Origin: an uncultured Novosphingobium sp.
Lineage (GTDB): Bacteria; Pseudomonadota; Alphaproteobacteria; Sphingomonadales; Sphingomonadaceae
Reading direction: 5' to 3'
Length of the DNA: 17,327 bases
Assembly (NCBI GenBank): GCA_937996535.1
Contig: CALKVF010000012.1
Span: 1 to 17,327, forward strand
Part shown: piece after piece, positions 15,791 to 17,327 of the stretch
Position numbering within the stretch: the stretch's first letter is position 1
Layout of the letters: each line of letters begins with the position of its first letter
Program-made: the position numbers and the translations under genes
The notes under the pieces: generated by a model
The model's input: only the letters and a program-made list of their open reading frames with translations
Databases searched by the model: none
Told to the model about the DNA's origin: nothing

Positions 15791-17074
15791 GTGGGCAACC
15801 AAGCTAAGTTGAACGCGGAAGGCAAGGATTTCGACCTTCCGATCCTTTCGGGCAGTGTCGGTCCGGATGTTGTCGACATCCGCAAGCTCTATGGCCAGTC
15901 GGGCCTGTTTACCTATGACCCGGGCTTTACCTCGACCGCCAGCTGCGAAAGTGCGCTGACCTACATCGATGGCGATGAAGGCGTGCTGCTTCACCGCGGC
16001 TACCCGATCGGCCAGCTGGCCGAAAATTCGAGCTTCATGGAAGTCAGCTACCTGCTGCTCAACGGCGAACTGCCGAGCGCGAGCGAGCTGGACACCTTCA
16101 CCAACACCATCACCCGCCACACGATGGTGCATGAACAGCTGACCAGCTTCTACAGCGGGTTCCGCCGCGATGCCCACCCGATGGCCGTGATGTGCGGCGT
16201 GGTTGGCGCGCTTTCGGCGTTCTACCACGATTCCACCGACATCGCCGATCCGGTGCAGCGCAAGATCGCCAGCCACCGCCTGATCGCCAAGATGCCGACC
16301 ATCGCCGCGATGGCCTACAAGTATTCGGTCGGTCAGCCGTTCGTCTATCCCGACAACAAGCTGAGCTACACCGGCAACTTCCTGCGCATGACCTTCGGTG
16401 TTCCGGCTGAAGAATATGAAGTGATCCCGGCGGTCGAAAAGGCGATGGACCGGATCTTCATCCTCCATGCCGACCACGAACAGAACGCCTCGACCTCGAC
16501 CGTGCGTCTGGCCGGTTCGTCGGGCGCGAACCCGTTCGCCTGCATCGCGGCCGGCATTGCTTGCCTGTGGGGCCCGGCGCATGGCGGGGCCAACGAAGCC
16601 GCGCTCAACATGCTGCGCGAAATCGGCACCCCGGACAAGATTCCGCACTACATCGAACGCGCCAAGGACAAGAACGATCCGTTCCGCCTGATGGGCTTCG
16701 GTCACCGTGTCTACAAGAACTACGACCCGCGCGCGACTGTGATGCAGTCGACCGTGCGTGAAGTGTTCGATGCGCTCAAGGTTACCGACCCGCTGTTCGA
16801 AACCGCGCTGCGGCTTGAAGAAATCGCCCTGAACGATCCCTACTTCATCGAGAAGAAGCTGTTCCCGAACGTCGACTTCTATTCGGGCATCATCCTTTCG
16901 GCGATCGGCTTCCCGACCACGATGTTCACCGTGCTCTTCGCTCTCGCCCGCACCGTGGGCTGGGTGGCGCAGTGGAACGAAATGATCTCGGATCCCGGCC
17001 AGAAGATCGGTCGTCCGCGTCAGCTCTACACCGGCCCGACGCAGCGCGATTACGTGCCGCTCGGCAAGCGCTGA
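15791..17074 (+). CDS. gltA: Citrate synthase (type II)
   Basis: Citrate synthase condenses oxaloacetate and acetyl-CoA, the entry step of the TCA cycle. The 427-residue product has the same length as E. coli GltA, and the catalytic residues fall at the same numbers: H264 in GPAHGGANE, H305 in MGFGHRVYKN and D362 in NVDFYSG. The N-terminal beta-rich domain (about 1-50) and the long form indicate the hexameric type II enzyme of Gram-negative bacteria, often NADH-sensitive. It starts with GTG behind a strong GAGGAG. It follows gltX by 12 bp, so the two are probably co-transcribed, although a further promoter inside gltX cannot be excluded. A strong hairpin terminator lies 17 bp after the stop. 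Confidence 0.97.
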   Translation: MGNQAKLNAEGKDFDLPILSGSVGPDVVDIRKLYGQSGLFTYDPGFTSTASCESALTYIDGDEGVLLHRGYPIGQLAENSSFMEVSYLLLNGELPSASELDTFTNTITRHTMVHEQLTSFYSGFRRDAHPMAVMCGVVGALSAFYHDSTDIADPVQRKIASHRLIAKMPTIAAMAYKYSVGQPFVYPDNKLSYTGNFLRMTFGVPAEEYEVIPAVEKAMDRIFILHADHEQNASTSTVRLAGSSGANPFACIAAGIACLWGPAHGGANEAALNMLREIGTPDKIPHYIERAKDKNDPFRLMGFGHRVYKNYDPRATVMQSTVREVFDALKVTDPLFETALRLEEIALNDPYFIEKKLFPNVDFYSGIILSAIGFPTTMFTVLFALARTVGWVAQWNEMISDPGQKIGRPRQLYTGPTQRDYVPLGKR

Positions 17075-17091
17075 GCCCAGGCGAAAGTCAG

Positions 17092-17129
17092 AAAAATCCC
17101 CGGAAGGCCCAAGCTTTCCGGGGATTTTT
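17092..17129. terminator. Bidirectional intrinsic terminator after gltA
   Basis: A perfect 14-bp inverted repeat has arms AAAAATCCCCGGAA (17092-17105) and TTCCGGGGATTTTT (17116-17129) around a 10-base loop. The GC core followed by a T-run on either strand makes it able to end both gltA transcripts and the convergent kinase gene. It is the clearest terminator in the window. Confidence 0.93.
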
Positions 17130-17152
17130 CATGTCTGGACTATGTGGCCTGG

Positions 17153-17327
17153 TTAGCCGGCGGTGCTGGGTGCCGCCGCGAGCAGGTCTGCCGGGACATC
17201 AAGCACGAAGCGGGCGCCCTGCCCCGGCGCGCTTTCAACGCTGAGTCCGCCGCCCATCGCCCGCGCCAATCGGCGCGAGATGTAGAGGCCAAGGCCCGAG
17301 CCTTGCTCATCGCTGCGACCAAGCCGC
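17153..17327 (-). CDS. Sensor histidine kinase, C-terminal fragment (runs off the right edge)
   Basis: Only the last 57 residues are present, read on the minus strand and ending at TAA (17155-17153). They contain RSDEQGSGLGLYISRRLARA followed by MGGGLSVESAPGQGARFVLDVPA. This is the G2 (GSGLGL) box and closing strands of the HATPase_c domain of a two-component histidine kinase. After it comes a short Ala-rich tail. The sensor, HAMP and phospho-accepting His regions lie beyond the window, so the signal and the kinase subfamily cannot be named. It converges on gltA and shares the palindromic terminator. Confidence 0.88.
   Translation of the reverse strand, partial: RLGRSDEQGSGLGLYISRRLARAMGGGLSVESAPGQGARFVLDVPADLLAAAPSTAG

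Overview
The window is a GC-rich (roughly two-thirds G+C by eye), gene-dense piece of bacterial chromosome. The proteins and gene order point to an alphaproteobacterium, most likely of the order Sphingomonadales. The indications are the tpiA-secG-pyrG string, a ppiD-trp-moaC-moeA-lexA string, comEC/gltX/gltA, and a GTTC-N7-GTTC type SOS box in front of lexA. The genus cannot be fixed from this window alone. No insertion sequence, prophage, CRISPR array, tRNA or rRNA was seen, and no gap between genes exceeds about 215 bp.

Layout. Left, on the minus strand and read right to left: tpiA, secG and the first 19 codons of pyrG, which runs off the left edge. A 213-bp divergent region separates tpiA from ppiD. 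To the right, on the plus strand, a long tightly packed run carries ppiD, trpE, a secreted MetX-like alpha/beta hydrolase, a prolyl aminopeptidase, trpG, trpD, trpC, moaC, moeA and lexA. Next comes comEC on the minus strand, overlapping the end of lexA by 4 bp. Then gltX and gltA form a plus-strand pair. The window closes with a strong palindromic terminator and the C-terminal end of a histidine kinase on the minus strand.

How the genes work together. TrpE and TrpG form anthranilate synthase, and TrpD and TrpC carry out the phosphoribosyl transfer and indole-glycerol-phosphate steps; trpF, trpB and trpA are not here. From trpG to moeA the genes overlap end to start (ATGA, ATGA, a TTG start inside the trpC end, TGATG), which suggests translational coupling of tryptophan synthesis to two molybdenum-cofactor genes. 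lexA has its own promoter with two SOS boxes arranged as one symmetric 33-bp element. gltX and gltA look like one transcription unit ended by the hairpin at 17092-17129.

On novelty: this is mostly core housekeeping DNA, and I see no convincing undescribed multi-gene system. The points most worth a second look are the mirror-symmetric double SOS operator of lexA, the two unrelated-looking hydrolase genes inserted between trpE and trpG (the first with a possible leaderless promoter), the hairpin between tpiA and secG, dyads in front of trpG, and a ComEC whose C-terminal region lacks the usual metal-binding motif.
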